Below, in pieces: positions 33,601 through 42,523 of a DNA stretch of 64,000 bases. Origin of the DNA: Paenibacillus sp. FSL H8-0048 (GTDB lineage: Bacteria > Bacillota > Bacilli > Paenibacillales > Paenibacillaceae); assembly GCF_038002825.1 (NCBI RefSeq), contig NZ_JBBODF010000001.1, positions 1,860,001 to 1,924,000 of the forward strand, given 5' to 3'. Below the pieces are notes generated by a model that was not told the origin of the DNA, made no database searches, and saw nothing but the letters and a program-made list of their open reading frames with translations. The translations under genes were made by a program, and so were the position numbers. The stretch's first letter is position 1. The number at the start of each line of letters is the position of its first letter.

Positions 33601-33822
33601 TCATTCCGGGGTATAGGCTTCTGGTCTGGGCTCGCTCACCGGCTGATACAGGTATCTCCGGTCCAGCTTCACCACATGCTTGTTTGGACGCCGGATCATC
33701 ACCTGGGTCTCGTCCCAGGCCAGCACGATCCCTCTGATATCATTGCTCGCCAGCCCGTCGCGCACGACTCTTACCCGCTCACCAGAAATCCGGTAGGCAT
33801 CCAGTTGTTCATCGCTGATCAT
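33601..33822 (-). CDS. Small hypothetical protein
   Basis: 73 aa if it starts at the ATG at 33822 (AGGAG lies about 12 nt upstream, rather far). An upstream extension to 33906 looks non-coding. The sequence SGERVRVVRDGLASNDIRGIVLAWDETQVMIRRPN suggests a small beta-barrel (KOW/SH3-like), perhaps binding RNA or protein, but that is a reading of pattern only. It ends 19 nt before the SDR start, possibly in the same operon. Confidence 0.6.
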   Translation of the reverse strand: MISDEQLDAYRISGERVRVVRDGLASNDIRGIVLAWDETQVMIRRPNKHVVKLDRRYLYQPVSEPRPEAYTPE

Positions 33823-33954
33823 AGTATTCTTGCTCTCCTCTCTGTGCTTAGCTTGTCCAAATTCAACTCTGAATCCGGTCATGAAAAAGACCCAAATGAG
33901 AATCATCCGGGTCTAGTTATCTTTCAAAAGCAATCTGTATGTCTTATGAAGTTC

Positions 33955-34272
33955 CTATATCAGCGCTTCATTCTTCTCAAACCAGAAGTCAAGAACTTTA
34001 GCGGACATCACACGTTGTTCCAGATATTCGACCTGATGCTCTGTGAATGTCTGTCTCCAGCTGAACGACAGCTCTTCACACAAACTTGTGATTGTCAAAA
34101 GCTCTGACCAAGCAACATAACGTTTGTACCAGAAAAACTGAGGATGTTCGATCATATAGGGATACAAATCGTCGAACTCCGTGTGTTTGCAATCCAGCGC
34201 ACGTTCGAAGTGATCCTTAGCCTCGGTTAGTTTATCAATAAAAAACTGCTCTGTCACCGGTTCATTCCCCAT
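33955..34272 (-). CDS. Hypothetical protein
   Basis: 105 aa; GAGGAGG lies 7 nt before the ATG, a strong RBS. The protein is acidic and aromatic-rich, probably all helical (KLTEAKDHFERALD, PQFFWYKRYVAWSELLTITS). No domain is recognised. It lies 50-130 nt from its neighbours on the same strand. Confidence 0.6.
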   Translation of the reverse strand: MGNEPVTEQFFIDKLTEAKDHFERALDCKHTEFDDLYPYMIEHPQFFWYKRYVAWSELLTITSLCEELSFSWRQTFTEHQVEYLEQRVMSAKVLDFWFEKNEALI

Positions 34273-34380
34273 TGTGACGCCTCCTCTCTCATGTCTAATT
34301 TTTATTATAAAGGAAAACTTATAGGGTGAAAAGCAGATGTTTGAAAAATAGGCTGTGTTCCTGTTATTGTCACTTCCATC

Positions 34381-34950
34381 TTATCCGAAAACAATTGTCC
34401 CGTCATTAAGAGAGGTAATATCAACAAGGGATTCCAGACGGATTCCCTGTTCGCGGATCGTGCGTGCACCGGCCTGGAAGCTTTTTTCGACTACTACGCC
34501 AAGGCCCACCAGCTCGGCTCCTGAACGCTGGATAATCTTAATCAGGCCGCGGGCCGCGTCGCCGTTGGCGATAATGTCATCGATGAAGAGGATTTTGTCA
34601 TCCTCCGAGATGAACTGGCGGGACAGCATGATGTCCGTAACAATCCCTTTGGTAAAAGATGGTACCCGTTCACACAGAGCGTCGGGATCAGCCAGCAGCG
34701 TTTTTTTGCGGCGGGCAAACACCAGCGGCACCTTCATCTCATAAGCGGTGGCAAATGCCACGGCAATCCCCGAGGATTCCACAGTCACTACGCGAGTCAC
34801 TCCAGCCTCAGCAAATCTGCGGGCAAATTCCCGTCCCATTTCCATCGTCAGCATCGGGTCGACCTGGTGGTTAAGCAGCCCGTCCAGCTTCAGCACCTGA
34901 TCCGAGACGACTACACCTTCCTCCAAAATCCGCTGTTTCAATAATTCCAT
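34381..34950 (-). CDS. xpt: Xanthine phosphoribosyltransferase
   Basis: 189 aa, matching B. subtilis Xpt in length. It converts xanthine and PRPP to XMP in purine salvage. The PRPP loop is KILFIDDIIANGDAARGL; the N-terminal MELLKQRILEEGVVVSDQVLKLDGLLNHQVDP is typical of Xpt (here seen as LKQRILEEG..LNHQVDP). GTAATGGAGG precedes the start. Unlike B. subtilis there is no visible purine riboswitch in the 180-bp leader and no xanthine permease gene downstream. Confidence 0.95.
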   Translation of the reverse strand: MELLKQRILEEGVVVSDQVLKLDGLLNHQVDPMLTMEMGREFARRFAEAGVTRVVTVESSGIAVAFATAYEMKVPLVFARRKKTLLADPDALCERVPSFTKGIVTDIMLSRQFISEDDKILFIDDIIANGDAARGLIKIIQRSGAELVGLGVVVEKSFQAGARTIREQGIRLESLVDITSLNDGTIVFG

Positions 34951-35126
34951 AATTGTAAACCTCCATTACCCTTTATAGACGTTCCACCGAAATCACACCT
35001 GTTCGTCCAGGCGGAAGTCATGTCCCTCTGTTCCTCATCATAACCTGTACTATGCGGACTACACAAGGCTATATCCTTGCAGGCCCCGCGATTATAAACT
35101 TCGCAGCATTCATAAGGAGGCTAAGC

Positions 35127-36260
35127 ATGAAGTCACATGTCCGCACATTACAGATCGCGTTCACTTATATTGGTACCATTGTCGGCGCCGGATTCGCTAC
35201 CGGCCAGGAAATCCTCCGTTTTTTCACCAGATACGGCCACTGGGCCCTGCTGACGATTCTGTTCTCTGCCGCTCTCTTTATCTGGCTGGGCACCAAAATG
35301 ATGATCATCGCCCGGAAAATCTCTGCGGATTCGTATGAGGATTTCAACCGGCATCTGTTCGGAGCCAAGTCCGGGACCATCATCAGCCTGTTCACCATGA
35401 TTATTCTGATCGGGGTGAACAGCATCATGCTGGCAGGCGCCGGGGCGATCTTCAAGGAGCATCTCGGCCTTCCTTATCAGGCTGGACTGCTTCTGACTCT
35501 CCTCGGATCTTACTTGCTGCTGAAGCGCGGCATTTCCGGCATTCTGCAGATCAACAGCCTTGTGGTGCCCCTGATGCTTACTTTGTCGCTAATTCTTGTC
35601 TGTAATACGCTGGGCGTGGCGGGAGCCGAACGCTTCCTCTTCCTGCCCACCGATTACAGCAGCATCAACGCCTGGATCTCTCCGCTGCTCTATACCTCGT
35701 TCAACCTTGGCATGGCCCAGGCTGTACTGGTTCCGCTGGCCCGTCATACGGATGACGAACGTGCGCTGGTGCGCGGCGGTATTCTGGGCGGAGCGGGCAT
35801 CGGGTTCATGCTGCTGGCGGCCCATTTTGCCATGAGCTCGCAGATGCCGGGCATCCTGCAGTTCGAAATTCCGATGGGGAGCATCGCCGTCCGGCTGGGT
35901 CCGGTGGTGCAGATGATCTTCTTGCTGCTGATCTTCATGGAAATCTTCAGCACCTTCGTTGCGGGGATCTACGGGGTAAGCGTACAGCTCCAGCAGCGGC
36001 TCCCGGTTGCCCCTGCGCTTGTCGCCCCGCTGCTCATGCTGATCTGCTATGTGTTCAGCCAATTCGGCTTCAGCTCCCTGCTGGGCATCTTCTACCCGAT
36101 CTTCGGCGCGCTGTGTCTGATATGGGTAGTCATGCTCGTGCGTTCCCCCATATCTCCGCCGCCAGGTCAGGGCAAGCCCCCAACAGGAGGTGCGGGCGGT
36201 AAAAAGCAGGGGATCACGATTGTCAGCATCAAGCCTGCCATCCGGACTACACGGAAATAA
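35127..36260 (+). CDS. YkvI family membrane transporter
   Basis: 377 aa from the ATG at 35127 with AAGGAGGCTAAGC before it; an ATG at 35052 has none. There are about ten membrane helices. The start FTYIGTIVGAGFATGQEILRF has the unwound-helix Gly pattern of LeuT/APC-fold carriers and is characteristic of B. subtilis YkvI relatives. The substrate is unknown. The tail is Pro/Gly-rich. Its last 14 nt overlap the end of the convergent yhaN-like gene, with no terminator between them. Confidence 0.82.
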   Translation: MKSHVRTLQIAFTYIGTIVGAGFATGQEILRFFTRYGHWALLTILFSAALFIWLGTKMMIIARKISADSYEDFNRHLFGAKSGTIISLFTMIILIGVNSIMLAGAGAIFKEHLGLPYQAGLLLTLLGSYLLLKRGISGILQINSLVVPLMLTLSLILVCNTLGVAGAERFLFLPTDYSSINAWISPLLYTSFNLGMAQAVLVPLARHTDDERALVRGGILGGAGIGFMLLAAHFAMSSQMPGILQFEIPMGSIAVRLGPVVQMIFLLLIFMEIFSTFVAGIYGVSVQLQQRLPVAPALVAPLLMLICYVFSQFGFSSLLGIFYPIFGALCLIWVVMLVRSPISPPPGQGKPPTGGAGGKKQGITIVSIKPAIRTTRK

Positions 36261-39200
36261 CTGTTGCAGCAGGAATGATGCCAGCCACAGCTTCGGCAAC
36301 GTGGCGGTGGCAGGTCATCATGACGATCTGCCGGGAAGCCGACAGCTCGCCAAGCAGAGCCAGGGCCGCGTGCAGCCGGTGTTCATCGAAATTAACGAAC
36401 AGATCATCGAAGAACAGCGGCAGATTGACCTTACCGCTCATCGTTTCTGCCAGTGCCAGCCGGATCGCCAGATACAGCTGCTCCGCGGTTCCCCGGCTGA
36501 GCAGTCCGCTGTCCAGCAGTCCGGCATCCTTGTGTTCAGCCTTCAGCTCTTTGTGCCCCAGCGTCATCACGATCCGGCGGTATTCCCCGTACGTGAGCTT
36601 CGAGAAATACAGGGAGGCCAGCTGCAGCACCTGAGGCTGCTTCTCCTGTTCATAGATCCTGCGCGTCCGCCCCATCAGCTCGGCCGCCAGCGCTGTTACC
36701 GCATATTGGCCGGCCAGATTACGCAGTGCCGCCCGCTGCTCCTCCAGCTGCTGGAGGGCAGTGTCTTCCTTGCCGCGCACCGAGAGTGCTTCCCGTTCCT
36801 GCAGCAGCTTGCCGCGCTGCTCTAGCAGTGCGCTCCGCTCCTCTTCAAGCTCGACTGCCGCTTCTTCCGCAGCTAGACGCTCCTGCGCAAGCCGCCCTGC
36901 ATCCAGATGCTCCAGCAGACTCAGCAGCTCCGTCCGCCCTTCGGCATCCCAGCCGCTGAACATCGCCAGCTCCGCTTGACGCACGGACCGCGTAACCTCT
37001 ATCCGTCTCAGCCACACAGCAGAACGGCGCAGGAAGTCTTCACCATCCTCAGCACCGCCTTCCTCCAGCAGCTTCGAGCACCGCAGGTTCAATTCCGCCT
37101 GCTCCCTGAGATTCCCTGCCAGCTCCTCCCGGACCTCAGCCAGCCGTGCCTCCGTACTCTCTCTGCGCAGCAGCTCCGCCTTCAGCTGATCCCACTCCCG
37201 CTTCCGCAGCTCCAGCCAGGTTAAGAGGGCGGCTGGGGTAGGTTGACCGGGAGCAGCTTGAGTTGCGGGTGGATGCTGGGCAGTAGGATCGGTGGCGGGT
37301 AGACGGCGCTGCTCAGTAGTTTCGCTGGGTATTGACGTCTGATAAGCAGATAAATCGTTAGAGGATAGCAACTGCTGGACTGTAGCCTCGGTAGCGGGTA
37401 GCTGGTGCTGCTCAGTAGACTCTGTAGCCAATAGTCGGTGCTGTGCAGTAAGCGGAACAGCCGGTAGTGATTGCTGCTCAGCTACAAAGGGAATAGAATT
37501 GGGCCGTCCGGTCCCCGCAGCTGCAAGCAGCTTCAGCCCTTCCTGCTCATAGAGCGCACATTCCGCAGCCAAGCCGCTCAGCCGCACAGACCATTTGGTC
37601 TCCTGGCGCAGCAGCTCATGGCCCTGCTCTGCCAGGGCGAAGATATCCGGCAGGCCGTCCGGCGACAGCCCTTCGGGGAGTCTCCGCTGACGCAGCCATT
37701 CTTCGTAGCGCGCCGCCAGCTCTGTGAAGCGGGTCTCCGCTTCCGCAAGCTCGCCGGTAAGCACCTGCTCCTGTCCGCTCAGCTGCGCAAGCTCCGTCCG
37801 GCAGGCCTCGACCTCAGCGGCTTGCCGGTCTACGCTCTGGCGCCAGGTGCCCCAGGCCTCCATCAGCCGGCGCAGCTCGCGCATCCCGGCCTCCAGCCCG
37901 CCTGCGTCCGGGCTGAACGCCTGCCCGCTCTCCCGCTCCGCGCCGGAGAGCAACAGCCCGCGCAGCCGCAGCATCTCCGCTGCGGCCTTGCCCGCCTCCC
38001 CGCCGCCGGGCTCCGGCGGGGACCCCGCCGCCCCTGCTGCGCGCAGGGCGGACCAGAGCCACAGGTCCGCTGCGGCCAGCAGGCCGAGCGCGGACCATAC
38101 GCTGACCGGCGGTGCGCCGGTCAAGAGCAGCGCAGGCGGCAGCAGCAGCGTAAGCGCTGCGCCCGCCTGCAGGAGGCGCCGGTAGCGTGCCGCCCGGCGC
38201 TGGCCCCCGCCGGGGCGGCTACTGCCCCCGGCGGTATCCCTGCGGCGCGTAGCTGACGCGCCGCCTTCCGGGCCGAGCTGCGCTTCGCGCCAGCGCTCGG
38301 CGGCCTGCTGCAGCTCGTCCCAGAGCTGCACCAGTTCACGCGGGCTGCGCGGGGCCAGGCCCGCGAAGTCCGCTGCGCCGCTGGCGTGCTCCTGCGCCAG
38401 CAGGCGCTCGGCTGCCTGCAGCGCAGCAGCGGCGGCGGCCTTGCGGGCGCGGAGGCTCAGCAGCTCCGCGCCCCGGGTCTCCATTTGCCGGTCATATCCG
38501 GCAAAAGAGGCGGCGTAACGCCGCGCGGCCTCGCGGTCCGCGGCGGACGGGGTGAAGCCTGCGAGCGCTGCGGAATCCCAGCCTGCGCCGATGCTGCGCA
38601 GCAGGCGTTCCAGCTGCTCCCGCAGAGCCGCCAGCTCCGCCTGAATCCGCAGCTGCTCCGCCCGCTTGTCCTCATAGCTGCTGCGGCTGCGGTCCAGCGC
38701 TTCCAGCGCAGGCCCCTGCTCCGCAAGCAGAGGATCAGGCGGATTCGCCGCCAGCTCTGCGGTAAGCTCCGCTGTAAGCCGTTCCAGCCGGAACGCCGCC
38801 CCCTGCAAGCTGCGCAGATCGGCTGTAAGGGACCTCCAGCGTTCCGCCCCGTTATCCGGGAACGAAGCAATCACAGGAAGCTCCTCCAGCTCCAGCCGGC
38901 CTTCGCTCCATTTCAGCCACAGCTCCCGGATGTCCTGCGCCTTGCGCAGCTTCATCAGCCTTGCCCCGGCGAGCTCGCGGTCCAGCTTCATCTGCTCCAA
39001 CTGCTGCTCCGCAGCTTCCAGAGCCAGCGTGTTCCCGTTATATCTCGGCAGATAAGAGCGGCTCTCCGCTACCTCCTGCTCCAGCTTCCCGATAGACTGT
39101 AGAATCCTGGCCGCCTCCTGGACCTTGCCGCGCGGCTTGTAGAGCTTCTCCGCCTCCTGGACCAGACGCTTCTCGGCCCGCATAATCTCCCCGCCGCCGC

Positions 39201-39690
39201 CCATCCCGGCATGGAACAGGTAGCTGCTCATTTCCCCCGACTGCAAGGCGCCCAGCTCCTGCAGCTCGTCAAGCGAGACAGCGAACAGCTGGCGGAACAT
39301 GCTCCGGGAGATGCCGCCAAGCAGACGCCGCTCCAGCTCCGCCTGATTCAGCTCCTCCGTGCGGCCATCCGGATGGAGAATTGCAATATGCAGCTTCTCC
39401 GCTCTGCCCGGCCCCGCGCCGCCGGAAGCATACCGGCGGATGGTCCATAATGCGCCGGACTCATCCCTTGCTTCCAGTATACCGCCATGCGTCCCTCCTT
39501 GCAGCGGCTCGTACCGTTCAGCCGGATTCCCCCGGCCGGGGATGCCGTACAGCATGGCACGGATGAACTGCAGGGTTGTGCTTTTACCTGCCTCGTTGCG
39601 TCCGAACAGAACCGTGACCCCTTCATTCAGTCCAATCTCCCGCTGAGTCAGCCTTCCGTAGCCGCCGATCCGCAATGAATCGATCTTCAT
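36247..39690 (-). CDS. yhaN: YhaN-like AAA/SMC-type ATPase
   Basis: 1147 aa. Walker A is in TVLFGRNEAGKSTTLQFIRAM (residues ~30-50). Long coiled coils follow, with a hydrophobic pair in the middle (ALTLLLPPALLLTG, ALGLLAAADLWLWSAL). The C-terminus carries the ABC signature region LLSRGTAEQLYLAIRLAL and Walker B LPLFFDDLFVNFDEHR. It pairs with the nuclease gene yhaO (4-nt overlap) as SbcC pairs with SbcD, in DNA-end repair. A Pro/Thr/Gln-rich repetitive stretch (residues ~737-820) is unusual for the family, and the coiled-coil part is strikingly GC-rich. Confidence 0.88.
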   Translation of the reverse strand: MKIDSLRIGGYGRLTQREIGLNEGVTVLFGRNEAGKSTTLQFIRAMLYGIPGRGNPAERYEPLQGGTHGGILEARDESGALWTIRRYASGGAGPGRAEKLHIAILHPDGRTEELNQAELERRLLGGISRSMFRQLFAVSLDELQELGALQSGEMSSYLFHAGMGGGGEIMRAEKRLVQEAEKLYKPRGKVQEAARILQSIGKLEQEVAESRSYLPRYNGNTLALEAAEQQLEQMKLDRELAGARLMKLRKAQDIRELWLKWSEGRLELEELPVIASFPDNGAERWRSLTADLRSLQGAAFRLERLTAELTAELAANPPDPLLAEQGPALEALDRSRSSYEDKRAEQLRIQAELAALREQLERLLRSIGAGWDSAALAGFTPSAADREAARRYAASFAGYDRQMETRGAELLSLRARKAAAAAALQAAERLLAQEHASGAADFAGLAPRSPRELVQLWDELQQAAERWREAQLGPEGGASATRRRDTAGGSSRPGGGQRRAARYRRLLQAGAALTLLLPPALLLTGAPPVSVWSALGLLAAADLWLWSALRAAGAAGSPPEPGGGEAGKAAAEMLRLRGLLLSGAERESGQAFSPDAGGLEAGMRELRRLMEAWGTWRQSVDRQAAEVEACRTELAQLSGQEQVLTGELAEAETRFTELAARYEEWLRQRRLPEGLSPDGLPDIFALAEQGHELLRQETKWSVRLSGLAAECALYEQEGLKLLAAAGTGRPNSIPFVAEQQSLPAVPLTAQHRLLATESTEQHQLPATEATVQQLLSSNDLSAYQTSIPSETTEQRRLPATDPTAQHPPATQAAPGQPTPAALLTWLELRKREWDQLKAELLRRESTEARLAEVREELAGNLREQAELNLRCSKLLEEGGAEDGEDFLRRSAVWLRRIEVTRSVRQAELAMFSGWDAEGRTELLSLLEHLDAGRLAQERLAAEEAAVELEEERSALLEQRGKLLQEREALSVRGKEDTALQQLEEQRAALRNLAGQYAVTALAAELMGRTRRIYEQEKQPQVLQLASLYFSKLTYGEYRRIVMTLGHKELKAEHKDAGLLDSGLLSRGTAEQLYLAIRLALAETMSGKVNLPLFFDDLFVNFDEHRLHAALALLGELSASRQIVMMTCHRHVAEAVAGIIPAATVISV

Positions 39691-41171
39691 TCCTCTACCT
39701 CCCGGTCTTGCTGTCCATCACTATCTCCGGTATCCCCGGCAGTGTTCTTGCTCATCACCCATCCGCCAGCATCAGCCGATGCATTTTCCCGCGCCCGTCC
39801 AGTCCCTTCCAGCCCTGCTCCACTGCCCTCAGCAGAATACGCCTGGTCTTCCTCCCCAGCATTCAGCAGCGTCCTGCCGGACTCTTCCAATCCGCTCAGC
39901 AGGGTGATTCCCAGCTCTGCTGCACCTCTCAGCCATTCCTGCTTCTCTTCGGCTCCTGCGGATAATAGCAGCCTGCGCAGCTCCTGATTCTCCATCAGCG
40001 GTCTCAGCGCAGTAGCGACCAGTTCGTCCAGCTCTGCGGCATTCCCGCCACTGCGCCCGGCAAGCCGCAGCATTTCACCCAGGAAGCTGTCCTCCAGAAG
40101 CAAGTGTTCCCGGTCAACCGCAAGTCCCGTTTCGATGGAGAAGCCCTCCGTCCAGACCAAGCCTGCGTATTCCTTGCGCACTGCGCGCCCAGTTTCCCGC
40201 CGCTGGAGCTCAGTGAGCAGATCATCCGCCGCCCCCTTCTCAGCCAGCACCTTATGTATATCGCCCCGCCCGGTCAGGCGGAATCTGACCACAGACATCA
40301 GCTGCGGAGTCTCTCTGCGGATATCCTCCACTGCATTCTCTACAGCCAGGGTCCACTCTGCCTCGTCAGTGAGCCCTTCAATAGAGAGCTCGCGGACCTC
40401 CCAGCGTACACTGTCCAGTTCATGGAAATCCAGCCGGACTGCACCCTCTGCACTGACATCAACCGTATAACAGCCCTTCGGCCCGGTCTCCTTAATGCTT
40501 CTTCCTTGAATGTTGCCCGGATAGACGATAGGCGGATGCTCATGCAGAATACTCCGCTTATGAATATGCCCCAACGCCCAGTAGTCATAGCCCCTGCCGA
40601 TCAGATCCTTCCGGGTGCACGGGGAGTAAGTCTCATGCTGGAGATCCCCGTCCACATTGCCGTGCAGCAGGCCGATGTGGAACAGGCTGCTGCCCGGCTG
40701 GCGGCTGAAGCGCAGAGCTGTATTCTCTGTCACTTTGGAGGTCGGGTAGGAGATGCCGCTGATCACAGCTACCTCCCGTCCGTCCTCCCGGCGGCGGGCG
40801 GTAACGCGCTCCGGCTCACTGCCGCCGAATACCGTAACATGGGCAGGCGGTGCTGAGCTAAGGCGCGGACCGTCCAGCGGATCATGGTTACCGTGGATCA
40901 GGAATACCTGAATCCCGTGGCTTCCGAGTTCCTCCAAGGCCTCCCGGAACCGGAGCTGCCCTTGAAGCGAAGCATCCGAGACATCGTAGACATCGCCGCT
41001 AATGACCACGAAATCTACCTTTTGCAGGATGGCTACGCCAACAAGCCGCCCGAGGGCGGCGAAGGTGGACTCCCGGAGATAGGAGCGGATATCCGGCGGG
41101 AGATGAGACAGACCGGCGAACCGGCTGTCCAGATGCATATCCGCTGTATGCAGGAAACGAAAAGGAATCAT
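39687..41171 (-). CDS. yhaO: YhaO-like metallophosphoesterase, SbcD/Mre11 type
   Basis: 494 aa. Calcineurin-type motifs appear in order: FLHTADMHLDS, VVISGDVYD, IHGNHDPLDG, GLLHGNVDG and YWALGHIHKR. This supports a dinuclear-metal DNA nuclease working with the YhaN-like ATPase, whose start it overlaps. The last ~60 residues (Glu/Gly/Ala-rich, NASADAGGWVMSKNTAGD) look disordered and lie beyond the normal family length. Confidence 0.9.
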   Translation of the reverse strand: MIPFRFLHTADMHLDSRFAGLSHLPPDIRSYLRESTFAALGRLVGVAILQKVDFVVISGDVYDVSDASLQGQLRFREALEELGSHGIQVFLIHGNHDPLDGPRLSSAPPAHVTVFGGSEPERVTARRREDGREVAVISGISYPTSKVTENTALRFSRQPGSSLFHIGLLHGNVDGDLQHETYSPCTRKDLIGRGYDYWALGHIHKRSILHEHPPIVYPGNIQGRSIKETGPKGCYTVDVSAEGAVRLDFHELDSVRWEVRELSIEGLTDEAEWTLAVENAVEDIRRETPQLMSVVRFRLTGRGDIHKVLAEKGAADDLLTELQRRETGRAVRKEYAGLVWTEGFSIETGLAVDREHLLLEDSFLGEMLRLAGRSGGNAAELDELVATALRPLMENQELRRLLLSAGAEEKQEWLRGAAELGITLLSGLEESGRTLLNAGEEDQAYSAEGSGAGLEGTGRARENASADAGGWVMSKNTAGDTGDSDGQQDREVEE

Positions 41172-41175
41172 AGCC

Positions 41176-42312
41176 TCACCCCTTCATTCCCGGCTGGAAC
41201 TGCAGATAGGTTTTCTTCAGTTCATTGGCTACACGGGTCAGGGAATAGAGGCTCTTTGCTTTATCCCAAGCCGAGCGCGACAGCTCATAGCGGTAACCGG
41301 GGTCCGTGATTACTTTTTCCAGAGCATCTGCCAGTCCCAGCTCATCATCCGGATTCACCAGCAGCCCGTTCACCCCGTCCTCAATCTGCTCGGGAATGCC
41401 GCCCACATTGGTCCCGACCAGCGCCAGACAGCTCAGCGCAGCCTCGGCAAATACCGAACCGAACGCCTCCGCCCGCGAAGGCAATACGAAGATATCGAAG
41501 AACGGCATGAATTCCTCAGGATGCAGCGTATAGCCGTAAAAAATAGTCTCATTATATATGCCCAGCTCCTGCGCAAGCTTCTCCAGCTCCGCCCGGCTCG
41601 GTCCGTCCCCGATAATATGCAGCACATATTCATGCCCCCGCTTCTTCAGCTCGGCACAGGCCTTGAACAGAATATCTATGCCTTTGGCCGGCACCAGACG
41701 GGTAACCGTGACCAGCTGCGGAATGTCATTCTCATGCGGGACAGGCTTGAACCGCTTCTCGTCGAATCCGTTCGGGATCACTCCGATGCTGTCCGGCCGC
41801 TCAATATAAGGAGTCATATAATCGGCAAAAGCACGCGAAACCGTCATCAGCCTGTCACTCACATGCTCCAGCTCACGGTAAATGGCGACCAGGAACTGAT
41901 GCTCAATTCCCCCCTCGCGGATCAATCCGTTCAGAATCAATTCACGCTCATAGCTGGAGTGCAGCGTCTGAATCAAGGGCACATCAGGATAAATTCTCTT
42001 CATCGCCAGCCCCGCAATCGGATGATGGGCATGGATCAGATCGTAATTTTTGCTCATGCGCAGCTTGGTCCACCAGATGTAATCCCGGTAGGTCTGAATG
42101 TATTTTTGCACAACCGGACTATCAAAGTACACGGTCCAATCGAAGGTTTCAAAGACAATGTCTTCACGTCCCTTGCCCCGGATACGCTTCGGCAGCCAGA
42201 ACAAATCCATCTCCCAGCGGCTAGAGCGGAAGCGTTCCTGCAGATAAGGGATCATAGAAGATACACCACCGGGCTGCTCCGGCGGGAAGAATAGCGCTTG
42301 CAGCAAGTTCAT
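41176..42312 (-). CDS. Glycosyltransferase family 4 protein
   Basis: 378 aa, two Rossmann-like domains. The N-terminal acceptor loop is FFPPEQPGGVSSMIPYL. DLIHAHHPIAGL and IGVIPNGFDEKRF sit mid-protein, and the nucleotide-sugar binding region is FVLPSRAEAFGSVFAEAALS, with the E-x7-E pattern. A retaining transfer of a sugar from a nucleotide donor is expected. Its target could be a lipid, cell-wall polymer or exopolysaccharide; no other polysaccharide gene is near. It starts 4 nt upstream of the yhaO ATG region on the same strand. Confidence 0.88.
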   Translation of the reverse strand: MNLLQALFFPPEQPGGVSSMIPYLQERFRSSRWEMDLFWLPKRIRGKGREDIVFETFDWTVYFDSPVVQKYIQTYRDYIWWTKLRMSKNYDLIHAHHPIAGLAMKRIYPDVPLIQTLHSSYERELILNGLIREGGIEHQFLVAIYRELEHVSDRLMTVSRAFADYMTPYIERPDSIGVIPNGFDEKRFKPVPHENDIPQLVTVTRLVPAKGIDILFKACAELKKRGHEYVLHIIGDGPSRAELEKLAQELGIYNETIFYGYTLHPEEFMPFFDIFVLPSRAEAFGSVFAEAALSCLALVGTNVGGIPEQIEDGVNGLLVNPDDELGLADALEKVITDPGYRYELSRSAWDKAKSLYSLTRVANELKKTYLQFQPGMKG

Positions 42313-42523
42313 ATTGGTACATCTCCCTTTACAATTGCCCTATTTACGGTGAAGGCCGGCAATTATGATATAGTTGTGTATATGTACAATAATAAATACG
42401 GGTACAGCTACAGGTATAGGTACGCTAAGGTTCCATATCCTAATTTTATCGGTATCCACCCGAAACAGCAACTAAGATGACAGCTTTACTTATCTTGGAT
42501 TTTGAACTAGAGGAGAATGAAAG

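Noticed and set aside
34951..35126. Purine riboswitch upstream of xpt
   Set aside because: I found no conserved purine aptamer core in this leader on the minus strand.
37471..38256. Long plus-strand frames across the GC-rich part of yhaN
   Set aside because: High GC reduces stops on the opposite strand. Composition is Arg/Pro/Ala shadow type.
42298..42480. 60-codon plus-strand frame rich in Tyr
   Set aside because: No RBS; the sequence is a low-complexity GGTAC/TATA run in the gap before the RsmF-like gene.
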